Shown piece after piece: positions 11,140 to 21,214 of a stretch of DNA of 64,000 nt. Below the pieces are notes generated by a model, which worked only from the letters and a program-made list of their open reading frames with translations, searched no databases and had not been told where the DNA came from. The first letter of the stretch is position 1, and every line of letters begins with the position of its first letter. The translations under genes were made by a program, and so were the position numbers. The stretch is from Laetiporus sulphureus 93-53. Lineage: Eukaryota; Basidiomycota; Agaricomycetes; Polyporales; Laetiporaceae. The stretch is taken from the NCBI RefSeq assembly GCF_001632365.1, contig NW_024468513.1, forward strand, positions 172,532 to 236,531, written 5' to 3'.

Positions 11140-14100
11140 ATGGCTACCGCGTTGCAGCAGCCGGCCCCTGATGCTGGTCCCGTGTTCAACGAGGTTTCGA
11201 CGGCCCTGGGATCTCCGCACGTCAACGACTACCCCAGTCGTCTCTCCATCGTAGATTTGGACCTCAAGGACAATCGCTATCCCACGCTCGGCTCATCACC
11301 AAGATCCATCCCTTCCGTCAGGAAATCTGTCTTTTCATATCCGGAGCGATCCATGGATGGTGGTGTCACGGATGGCTCACGAGGGAGCTGGGTCAGCTAC
11401 CCTGCGAGTGGCTCACCAAAGTCACTCGCAAACGAGAAGCTCGATGAGGTCCCTGTGGAGAAAGAGCAGCCTTTGCCGGTTACATCCCTTGCCACGAAGC
11501 AGCAGACGCAGTCATCAAACGCGGAGGGCACGTTACCGGCCAACGCTATGCCGTCTGGGGATTCCCCGCGTCTCGCCGGACGCCCTAGTCGAGAGGATCC
11601 ACCTCAACGCCGCTCGTCGAAAAGTGGTTCTGCGGAGCTTCGTCGTGTCGCTGCAGAAATCGTGCAGAGCCAGCAAAACATGGGCCAACGTACCTCCAGC
11701 GTTCGACCTTTGCAAGGCCAGTTGGGCCCTATGTTGCCGCCCGCACCCCGACATCCCTCGATACCTGTAGCCGGGATAGGCGCGGGACCAAGCGGCTCCC
11801 CCGCGCTAGCCACGATTCCTATGTCGGCTACACCTTCATTCTCTCCGTCTGCTATGCAGGTCCACATCTCGCCCAAACCTCGGGCATCTGCACAGTATCC
11901 GACCTACATCACACCTCCTTCTGGCCAGGATCCATTACATGCTGCATATGCACCTCCACAGATTCCGAAGGAAGAAGTCTGCGTAGAGTGCGCTATGCGT
12001 GACCAGGACATGGCCGACGTCGATGTGACAAGCCCTGGAGCATGGGAGAGGGAAAGTGATGCAGCCTATGAAGAGCTTGTTCATAGGGAACGGGAGGAAG
12101 AGGCATCGGGTGTACCCCGCCTTCAGAGTTCGTCACGACCGCGGGCAAGAGGACAACCGTTATCGGAGGAGAACCTACGAATCTGGCTGAGCATTGTAAG
12201 TGCCATGACGATTGCGGATCAACGTGAAATTTATTGGTACTTGCGTAGAACCCGAAGGAACCGTCATCTCGACAACAGACTTTGGATGCATACGTCAGAT
12301 CTCAGCGCTTGCTGCTTGAACAAGAAGCGTTGGCGCATGCTCGGGCGCTGCGCGAGTCGCGGCAGCTGGAGGACAAGATGCGCGATACATACACGCAACT
12401 GCGGCGGTCGGCATACGAGCTGAACGGAAACGCGCAGCTGACCGACGATACTGCTGGTGTGCGAATTAAGCCTCCCCGTGCGACCTCAATACCCGCATCG
12501 ATCATGGTGTCCCCTGAGAATGGCAGCAGCCATAATCGTGAGGTGACGCTTTTAGAGAATGGCATGATTGTTGAGCATGTCGACGTTCGTAAAGAGGAGA
12601 GGGAAGAGCGCGCGCGCAAGCGGAAAGAGGAGAAGCGTGACAGAAGCCGTGCGCGCAAGTCGTCGCGCGGTTCTATCATCGATGTCACCTCTGTGTACTC
12701 TATGCCTCTACCTGGGCAGGGCCTCCAGTCGGACAGCGGGTATTTCTCTGGCGCCAAAGGCAGCGACTCGCGATATTCGCAGTCGTTCTCGCCACGTCCG
12801 AGCAGTATACTGACAACTGGCGACAGACCTCACATGCTTCCTCGTGCTTACTCACAGGCGTCCTTCTCTGACATGCAGAGCATTGGCTCGTCATCATCGC
12901 CGAGACGCTCCCGGTTCTTTGGCTTCAAGAATCTCACCGCTAGTTGGAGGAGCCAAGATAGTCTTGCTCCTTCGGGTAGCATGATGGATATGCAGTACGT
13001 GTCTTGTGGGTCATCTAGACAATGCTTCTGAACTGACTTGGAAAATAGCGTTGCTCTACAGCGAGAACAGCAATATATGCAGGAGCATGGGCTTGCGGAG
13101 ATGAGCGCTGACACTCCGACGCTGCGTGTGGCCGAGACATGGGTGCAAGACGAAGCACCTTCCCCCATCGAGACTTCGGTGGCGACGAGTGGGCACAAGA
13201 AGAAGAATGGCCTGAAGAAGATCTGGAAGATTGTGACCGGATCATCACACAAGAATGGATGTCCTCAGAAAGGTCGTGTGCCTGCCCGGTCATTGGAAAA
13301 GCCCGAGGACGATGCACCGCTTGCGCCTCCACCACCGTTGTCGTACTTGGTTGATCGGGACCGAGGGTCAAGACGGCACGTCTCCACGCCTTCATTGCCA
13401 ACCTCCATTTCACCTAACTTCATGTCTCCATATACTGCATCGCCACCTACTGCGCCATCCAGCCTTTTGCCTTCACCGACGTCATCACGTCATCCTATCA
13501 ATGAGAAGGACAGTGGGAGTGACGGCCGTAAGACGAGCGGTAACCTGGACAGTGATCCGGAACATCAGGCTGGTTCTGGTGAACCTCATTCGCCTGATCA
13601 GGAACGTGGGCGGACAACGCAGAGCTCGTCAAAGACACTGTCGAGTATGACAGGGCCACTGACACCTCAATCAACACGACCACATTCCGTCGCTCTTCGC
13701 AGGGACAAGTCTCTGCCACCTTTGCCTCCCGAGTCGTCGGTAGAATTCCCCAACCACCCTAACGGTATGCCAGATGCACGGCCGCAGACGATGTTCACGT
13801 ATGACCACGTGCCAATGTCGTTCTCGGGCGCAGGCCCGGAGATGCTACTTCCTCCAAATGCCCCGTTCCGCACGGCGGACCAACGGAGGCAATCATTTGG
13901 TGGCACGGGTTCAAAGCCGCATCCTGCAGTTCGCACTCTCCCTGTCAAGGGCAAGTTCCTTGGCGCTGCGGTCTCCCCTCCCTTCCTAGCCGAAGAGCGA
14001 TACGGTGAGTTTGGTGCGTCGCGTCACTCTTTGGCTCAATGGGCTTCATCTCGGGGGACGCATGGCACTGCGAAGCCCCGGCCGCGACGAAGCAAGTTTG

Positions 14101-14390
14101 GACTGTCGTCGCTTTTCCGACGGAAGTCACACGACCTCGTGGACGAGAACAAGGAGAACGGCCACTCTGACACGGAATTTGCGTCTAACGGTATCAGGAC
14201 GTCAGGCTCCGAGCGCGAAGATACCATTGCGACTGGCAACGCGTACAGTGGCGCTGGGTCGGCGAACAGCAGCCATGCTCAGAAGATGTCGATCACGTCG
14301 CGGAAGAACATTGCGGAATTGGTTGAGCAGGACCCGGAGTTCGTTGCTTACCGATACCCATCGACCGACCATCGGTTTGACTTGCGGTAG
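11140..14390 (+). CDS. large conserved-looking basidiomycete protein of unknown function, coiled coil plus low-complexity tails
   Basis: Two introns (12196-12248 and 12995-13048) leave 1047 residues. I do not recognise a named family. Residues about 1-280 are Pro/Ser-rich and probably disordered. A compact acidic segment follows with a CxxC pair (EEVCVECAMRDQDMADVD) leading into AWERESDAAYEELVHREREE. After the first intron, residues about 365-420 form a likely coiled coil (LDAYVRSQRLLLEQEALAHA, then RALRESRQLEDKMRDTYTQL), and a highly charged stretch with many Lys/Arg/Glu follows at about 475-500. The C-terminal half has basic patches (GHKKKNGLKKIWKIVTG, KFGLSSLFRRK) separated by Ser/Pro-rich linkers. 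The composition suggests a scaffold or membrane/cytoskeleton-associated regulator, but that is only inference. The mix of an ordered core and splice-verified frame makes it a real gene. Confidence 0.8.
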
Positions 14391-15085
14391 TTCCGCATTC
14401 GCTTTGCGCTTCTTTCAAATGAAGCAAAATCGGGCGACCCACTGCGCCCTTGTATAGCTTGGCCGTGTATTCGACGCCCTGCAGCTCCCTCACTAATTCT
14501 ATTTCCCTCACGCTCGTTGACGCTTTTACCCTTATGCCAATTCGTTCCTCGCATCGCATCTCGTTCGAATACCGTACGGACTATCTTCTTTTTCTGATGT
14601 GACTAGGCACGATCTTGCACGCTTTTCTCGCATGGACGGTACCCTATTCCCTAATTACTCTCTCATTTACAGTTTTGGTGAGCACACTGTATGCTAGATG
14701 ATGGCGGCCAATATCGCGCAAACTTCTCTGATTTGAAGCGCTCGTTTCACCCACTGCTTATACGTTGATTTCGAATGAATCTGCTTGGACAGACTGCTGC
14801 AGCACGTTCACAGGGTAGTATGGAGGTAGGTGGTCTATCTCGGCCGTATTGTGCAATGCAACGCTATTCATGATCATCTGGCGAGATGACCGATGAACTA
14901 GTGATGCGGATCGTGGCCTCAAGGTGAACGTAGCAGGGCTGCAGGACAAGACTGCTGCCAGTGTCGGTGACAGCAGCGCTCACATGACCGATGCCACTAA
15001 AACGCGACGCGCTCTCTGATCTAATCTCGCATTCTTTCTTCAGACTATCTCTCTGACCACAGGAAGACGAAATTGACCCTGCAGC
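14391..15085. other. intergenic, 3' UTR and promoter
   Basis: This holds the 3' flank of the previous gene and the upstream region of mnd1. No reading frame with family support was seen on either strand. Confidence 0.5.
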
Positions 15086-16209
15086 ATGGTAAGAAGATTC
15101 ATCGACAATGTCTGCAGGCTTTTGACAAAAACAATATGTCGTAGGCACCTCGAGGGCTCTCCGCTGAAGAGAAACGCGTCAAGCTCCTCGAAATATTCCA
15201 TGAGACGGTATTGATACTCAATGTTAGATACATGCCTATGACCTGACCCATTTGTACAGAAAGACTTTTTCCAGGTATGAAGCGGCAGACAGATAGGGCG
15301 AAGATTGTGAGTTGATTCCTCTCGCTCGCAGCTCAAAGAGCTCGAGAAGCTGGGCCCGAAGATGAAGGGCATTGGTATGTCGTACATCGTGCAATAAGCG
15401 ACTATAAGCTGAATCGATACACCCAGTGTCACAATCTGTCAAGGAAGTGTTGCAGGGCCTCGTCGACGATGGACTCGTACAAGCGGACAAGATTGGCTCA
15501 TCCAACTGTGCGTGTGGCGCACAAGGCTGCATATATGCGCATCCTACTGATTCTTGCGCGCATATCTGTGCATGTATGCGCAGTCTTCTGGAGCTTTCCC
15601 TCCCAGAGAGGTGCGATGGTCTGTCTTCTGATCTCATCCTCCTCGTGAGCCTGTGGGTGTTTACAGTGTGTGGTGAAACAGATGCAAACCCGCTTGGCTG
15701 CTGTGAGAGAGACACAAGCCGCACACAGAACGCAGCTCGCCGAGCTCCGCGCTGCGATCGACGCTGAGAAGGCTGCACGACCGGAGAGTGTGCGTCTCCT
15801 ATCAGCGTGCTTGATGCGTCAGACCACGATCCATTCTGCTGACTACACGTTCATTCTTTTGGGGAATGGCAGGAGGAACGCGTGGCCTCGCTTGCGCGTC
15901 TTGCTGCGGCGAAGAAGGAGCTGAGTGAGCTCGAGGGCGAGCTGGCAAAGTACGGTGCATGCGATCCGGTGAAGGTGGAGGAGAAGAAACGCGCCGTTAT
16001 GCTCGCGAAGGAAGCGGCAGTGCGCTGGACTGGTACGCAGACCCTTCGTTGCTTTGTATATCAGACTGCAGGCTGACGGAGGCATCGGGCATGCGCACTT
16101 AGACAACTACGTGCTGCTTTTGTCTCACTTTACGCGGCAGAGCATCGTGGATCCTGCGGAAATCAAGAAATACCTGGGCGTAGACGATGAGTATGAAGAC
16201 ATATGCTGA
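15086..16209 (+). CDS. mnd1: meiotic recombination protein MND1
   Basis: MND1 pairs with HOP2 in the nucleus to help DMC1/RAD51 strand exchange in meiosis. The spliced protein is about 209 residues, close to the family norm. Its N-terminal winged helix reads GLSAEEKRVKLLEIFHETKD, FFQLKELEKLGPKMKGI, QSVKEVLQGLVDDGLV and IGSSNFFWSFPS. A long coiled coil follows (VVKQMQTRLAAVRETQAAHR, AAAKKELSELEGELAKYGA). The C-terminal cap is RWTDNYVLLLSHF and IKKYLGVDDEYEDI. There are eight introns; the first begins directly after the ATG (ATG|GTAAGA), so the first coding exon is three bases long. HOP2 is not in this window. Assignment is secure. Confidence 0.95.
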
Positions 16210-16530
16210 GCCATCGGAACGTCGGACTATGGACTGTGGACCTGTGGACCTCGGATGCTTTGTACATTGCTGTCGAATTGCTCTCGTTTTCTGCTGAAAG
16301 TAGCAATAGGGATAGATCTACTGCTTCTTCTCGTCGAGCCGAAGATGAGTAGGCTGTGGTGGGCGCGAGACGCGTTGCAGCGCGTCGGTGGCGCAATGTG
16401 TGCATCACGCGCGACCAAACAATGCGGTGGTCCGTGCGCACGCCCGCATCCATTTATAAGGGAACGACAAGCCACCTGAACGCCTCATACTTACCTTGAT
16501 GGCACACTCCCCTTCAGCTACCTAGGAATG

Positions 16531-16667
16531 TGGCCCGTGGGGGCCTCTCATAGCACGGCGACCATGTCCTCAGGGGGGCCCTGCGGTTTGTATGGGCTTC
16601 GGCTCATGCACCGTCTCAATATTTTCCTGTCCTGCTTCGGCCCTCGGGCTGGGCAGGCCTTTTTTTT
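16531..16667 (+). ncRNA. candidate structured noncoding RNA ending in a hairpin plus T8 run
   Basis: This GC-rich block lies in a gene-free gap. A 9-bp stem closed by a TTCG loop spans 16589-16610. A second helix spans 16626-16657 (CCTGTC with GGCAGG outside, CGGCC with GGCTG inside around CTCG). It is followed by CC and eight T residues (16660-16667), which looks like a Pol III terminator. An A-box-like TGGCCCGTGG (16531) and a weak B-box-like GCTTCGGCTC (16596) are present but imperfect. I could not match it to tRNA, 5S, U6, SRP, RNase P or U3. It may be an independent small RNA or part of a longer RNA including the telomere motif just downstream. Confidence 0.3.
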
Positions 16668-16727
16668 GGTTCCTGCGCTCGGCTAACCCTAACCCTACGA
16701 TAGAAATTTCATAGGCTATCTTGTAGG
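16653..16727 (+). ncRNA. telomere C-strand motif between two hairpins: possible telomerase-RNA template or interstitial telomere repeat
   Basis: Positions 16683-16697 read CTAACCCTAACCCTA, two and a half copies of the complement of TTAGGG, the usual fungal telomere repeat. Just 5' is a hairpin (GCAGGCC 16653-16659 with GG and CCTGC 16668-16676, T8 loop). Just 3' is a 10-bp interrupted stem (CCTACGATAG 16694-16703 with CTATC 16716-16720 and GTAGG 16723-16727). If both form, CTAACCCTAAC (16683-16693) stays single-stranded, the same length as the human template. The 5' hairpin sits where a template boundary element would be. Against this, I see no convincing pseudoknot, and a repair-derived interstitial repeat explains the motif too. 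Confidence 0.3.
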
Positions 16728-17336
16728 TAGTCAAGTATGTAAGCAGTAGGGACTATGTTATCATTACAAACTCCATTCTAAACATCAATGCTGCGCCTCC
16801 GTACTTCGCACCTTCTCCCGTCATCAAACACTGGACTCTCATCTACTCAGCGGATACTGTCTCGTCCAAGGGGATACGGAAAAGACCTCAGCTTACCTTG
16901 CACGCCACCGTACCGATTCATTTCAAACGCGTCATTGGAGTCCATGGCTGCCGTGGTCTGCGCACCGCGTTCGAAAAGCTCAGCTGTTCTTATATTTACT
17001 CCACGCTGCCGGCCGGTTGGGGTGATGCATATACAGTGCATTGAAGAATGCTGACAACTACTCAAGCACTCATCGACATCGACAATGCTATGGATCGCAT
17101 CGCACAGCACCTGGGGTGAATCATCAACATGGCGCCTCGAAAGGGTTGAGGCGAATGGGCATTCGGGCACAGCCGCTGGCAGGCGATAAGAGCGCTCTCT
17201 GCCGGACCTTGCATGACATCAGCGGGGCTGCCATCCTCTAGGCGCCCTGAGCCTCATAATCCAAGCCTCCTCGGTGGTCCTGGCAGCAAGTCCTGCCCAT
17301 TCAAGTGGTGACATTCATAGATACAGATTCTCGCAG
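16728..17336. other. rest of the mnd1-transporter gap
   Basis: No protein gene is supported. The open frame that could extend the transporter upstream to 17274 starts with GTG, not ATG. An acceptor-like CAG directly before the transporter ATG suggests a 5' UTR intron. Confidence 0.4.
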
Positions 17337-18782
17337 ATGTCCTCCGAGAGCACGTTGTCGGAGACCTTCATCGGCGCCCTGCAGGGCACCATCTCTGTCC
17401 TGCTCACCTGCTTTGCCGGCTATGTGGTCGCCAGACGTGGCTTCCTGAATCAGCCCACAGTCAAGCATATATCCAAGCTATGCACGTCCATCTTCCTTCC
17501 TTCGCTCCTCATCGTCCAGATGGGGCCCGAGCTCACCACTGGATCCCTTTCCAAGTACTGGATCATTCCACTCTGGGGTCTGCTTTCCGCTACCATCGCA
17601 CACCTCATCGGCTGGGCAGGTCAGTACCTCTTCCGCCTCAAGCACTGGACCATCGTCGCCTGCGGCCGTCCTAACTCGAATGCACTCCCGCTCCTCCTCC
17701 TGCAGAGCCTCGAGACGACCGGCATGCTTGAACAGCTCTCGGGGGACGGAGAATCGGTCAAGGACACGCTTGGGCGCGCCAAGAGTCTCCTCCTGTTGAA
17801 CGCCATTGTACAGGATATCATCACTATCCAACTTGCGCCGGCCGTCCTGGGGGCAGACAGAAGCAGGAGGGAAAAGGACAAGAGCCCGGATCGTCTGAAA
17901 CCTGGACCGGGCAAGCTGTCGGTTGTGCAGGACGAGGAGCGCGCCGGGTTACTGGACGACGTTGACAGCGAGGGAAGCCAGCGTGATTCTGACAGAGAAA
18001 TGGGCGGGGCGCTCGGTCCCATTGCGGACGTGCCCGACTTGCGGACACCGCAGAGCCTTCGCCCGCTAGAGAAGCCAATAAAGACAATGTGGTCCTACAT
18101 GAGCGCGCCTCTGATTGGTGCCATCATTGCGTTCATCTTGGGAGTGCGTAGCTTCTGTGGCGGTGATGTTCGCTTGCTGACTTGTCAATCGCTGCTTTTG
18201 CTCCAGATCCTCCCTCCCTTGCATGAAGCATTCCTTTCCAAGCATGGTGTCATGTACATACCCATCACGCAGGCAGTAAAGAACCTCGGTGATCTCTTGT
18301 ACGCTTTCATGTCCGCCTTAAAAATGATGGTGTACTGATAATCGCACAGTGTCGTTCTGCAGACATTCGCCGTTGGCGCAGAGCTCGGGCTTGTGCCCTC
18401 ATCGCACCCAGGATACCGTGCCACAATTTGGGTGCTGATGATCCGGTTCTTGGTTATGCCAGCCATTGGCATGCTCTTCGTGTGGACGACGGCAGGGCGC
18501 GGGTGGTATGTGAGTGATCCGCTTGTTTGGTGAGTCCTACCCCTGCTCTCCACGTTGCTGTATGCGCTTCATGGACATGCAAGTGACGCGTATGCTTGCA
18601 GGTTCCTGCTTGTCCTACTCCCGGCAGGCCCATCGGCGATGCTGCTGGTCAATGTGGCGGAGATTGTGGACATCGACCAAGGGCCGATCGTGGGATATAT
18701 GACGGTTGCGTACTTGCTGGCGCCCTTGATGGCTGTCGTATGCGCGATTGGGCTGGGTATCGTGAAAATGCGCTCGGGCTGA
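17337..18782 (+). CDS. auxin efflux carrier (AEC/PIN-like) family membrane transporter, ECM3-like
   Basis: This is a multi-pass transporter of the AEC superfamily, which in fungi includes yeast ECM3 and the PILS-like proteins of the endoplasmic reticulum. Introns 18144-18206, 18299-18349 and 18530-18601 leave 419 residues. N-terminal helices include SVLLTCFAGYVVARRGFL, followed by the family signature with PTVKHISKLCTSIFLPSLLI. A hydrophilic loop of about 100 residues, rich in Asp/Arg/Ser, follows (about 185-265). C-terminal helices are PLIGAIIAFILGILPPLHEA, TFAVGAELGLVPS, WVLMIRFLVMPAIGMLFVW, FLLVLLPAGPSAMLLVNVAE and MTVAYLLAPLMAVVCAIGLG. The two five-helix halves around a cytosolic loop match the family. 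The substrate is unknown; 'auxin' is only the family label. The ATG at 17337 is the first in-frame one. Confidence 0.88.
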
Positions 18783-21214
18783 TCATTAGGCCGGAATGAC
18801 TTGTGCAATCGAGTGTTGGAGTAGTTGGTGGGCAAGTCTAGCCAGCAATCTGGGACGACAAGGAACACTGGAATACCGTCGACGGAGCGAAATACGTGTC
18901 ATTGCGGCTTTCAGTGCTTCGGTATTCTGCGGGGAGCAATTCTTCATGACTTATATGCACTGACGACATGGATGACTTTTAGCATTGATGTATATACCTA
19001 CGGATCCATTTGATGTAATATCTAGCGCAAGTGTACTATAGTACGCGACATTACGGCCTCGAGAGTGCCTAATAATTGCCGCAAGGCAATGACAGATGGT
19101 ATGCTTCCAGTCGTTCTGCAGGAGCAAGGGTTTGGCTTTATCGTAGTGTCAAAGGGCCGCTTCCTGCTGTGGTCTGACTGGGATATGATGAGGAACGAGA
19201 CTGTGGAAAGGTTGTATGTCGTTGATCAGGAGGTCTACAGTAGTAACGACGCCACCGTGAATGCCAAATAGAACAACATATCAGTACAGAGTAATACAAA
19301 ACGCCCAAGACGAAAACTTGCCTCTTCAAGGAAAGACATCTCTCGCATGCTCCTAACCCTCCTAGGTCGGCGGGTGGGCAGGATGGTCGTCGACGGCCAC
19401 ATTAGAGCCGTCCAACCATCGACTATTCATACCGCTACATTTATAGTCCCTTCTTCAACCATTCGTCAACCCCAACTGTTTGGTGCCACCATCCCGATAA
19501 TTGCGGACTTTCGAGCAGAAGCGGGACCTCGATCTTTCCGGCAGTGTCGTCATGAACTGATCGACGCCCCAGGTGTTCAACGTGAGGAAGCCGTACAACA
19601 CGGCAAAGACTGTATGGGTAGGCATTGACTCCCTCGCTTCGCACGGCTGTGGGAGGCGTGCGGGTCGATTATGGGGCAAGGTCATCTGATTGCGTGCGCC
19701 GACCTTGGAAGTGATGCTGAGAAGAAGCCTGATCAATGGTCCCCTGACACAAATATTCTGCTTCCAGGAAGAGATTTGGAATCTAATGTGCAACGTTCAG
19801 CATATTAGATGAAAGACAGGATAAATTGCCATAACGTACCTTCAAAAATGACGCGTTCTCCCAAGAATTCGACGGATCCTGCGATCGACAAAAATTCCAT
19901 TGCGAATAATGTCTTCGATTGTAGGGTCATTGTCGGTCTGTCTCTTGGTAGTTACGTGGGTGATGTACTGTATTGGGCAATTTCCTATGAACCTCAATGT
20001 GAAAAGATGCCACACCTCATCTCCGAGTGGGAAGCGGGTCAGATGGACAGAGTCACACAAGGAATGCTTCGGTCAGAACGCATGCGTTGCCGTCTCTTTC
20101 GGCGTCGCGGGACCTGAAATTGCCATGACGCCCACTGCCTGACGAAGATGCCGAGATGGAATGCCGCTCGATGTCCGCATCGACAGGAGAGAGGTTGGCT
20201 TCGTGACGATAGTGAAAGAGTTGGTATTCTGGAATAAATCGATCGACGTCGAGTCGTCGAGGTCCACAGGAGTGAGATCAAGTCCAAGGAGGATACCCCG
20301 ACAGCCAGTAATCGTGAATGCCAGATCGGCCATCCAGCGGGGAGGGCAAAGGGAGAAGATAAGACAGCTAGAGCAAGGTGCCACTCGTCTGGTCCCGGTT
20401 GAGGAGGATGTGAAATTTTGGTGAAAAAAGTGTATTCAGCGCGATATTCAGGGAAGGAGAGCTGAGCGTCTCGTCTGCAGTGTGCACCACCGCAGTGATA
20501 GCATATACATCATGTGACCGCGTTCTGCCGCTGCTGAGCCAATCCATCATCATGCCGCGTTTGCGTTTCAATGCTTGCGTTGCGTTCACACCACATCTGC
20601 AACCCATTATTGTTCTATTTCTGCTAACAGCGGCTATATTCCACTAGTATTGATGTCGTCCATTCGTCTTCATGCCGAAGCATAGTTGCGCATGGGACAA
20701 AATTTCGTGGCAAGCTATGGCGCTTAGTGTGCAGGGATACTATCATAAATTATGTGAGTATGACTGCAGGTGAGAATATCGATGTCATGTAGTTATGAAT
20801 CTGATAAAAGCATCAGGACAGCACGTTTTCCAGAATACCCGAAATGCGGGCAGAACAGTGGATTGTAGAGTTCCGAGAGAGGGAACCACCACCTGCGCCA
20901 TGAACTGAAGTGTTGCTGCTCAAACACAACTTCCTCAGATTTCGAATGCTTAGAAGTAAAGCACTTGAATTCATACTTCTCAGGCGCCCTTTCGAACCCC
21001 AGGGCCCAGCGCCATGTGCGATCCGTTACAGGAGTGTCTCAAAGTAGTAATCAGTGTTCCTTAAAGCGAGCGACGAAGCTTCAAGTTACTGCGCGCTATT
21101 CCCCGCTTTCATCTGTGATCTATCCCGCACTGAAGTCCGAAAGGATATCGCTTCTGGTATTCAAACATTGTCCAGCACGATACACTGTTGTGTCACTCTC
21201 ACCACATTCCCAGT
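18783..21214. other. accessory stretch with relics, no intact gene supported
   Basis: Apart from the P450 fragment at 19089-19205, I see only short frames on both strands. Minus-strand frames between 19455 and 20607 (up to about 110 codons) might be decayed exons of one gene, since GT/AG-like ends can be placed, but I recognise no family. The last 200 bases are the upstream region of the P450 locus. Confidence 0.4.
19089..19205 (+). pseudogene. cytochrome P450 fragment (relic)
   Basis: The frame contains DGMLPVVLQEQGFG and GRFLLWSDWDMMRNE. This lines up with DDVLPAIPDRGYD and GNFVAWSDWDMMKGE of the larger P450 locus at 22.8 kb, the segment after the ExxR helix. No other P450 exon is found around it. 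It is the leftover of a lost or transposed paralogue and is not expected to make a protein. Confidence 0.75.

Noticed and set aside
16513..16640. Degenerate 5S rRNA on the minus strand
   Set aside because: Only ATTCCTAGGT and a few scattered bases resemble fungal 5S; control-box order and stems do not hold.
17274..17336. Upstream extension of the AEC transporter
   Set aside because: It would start with GTG and adds no conserved residues; the ATG at 17337 fits better.
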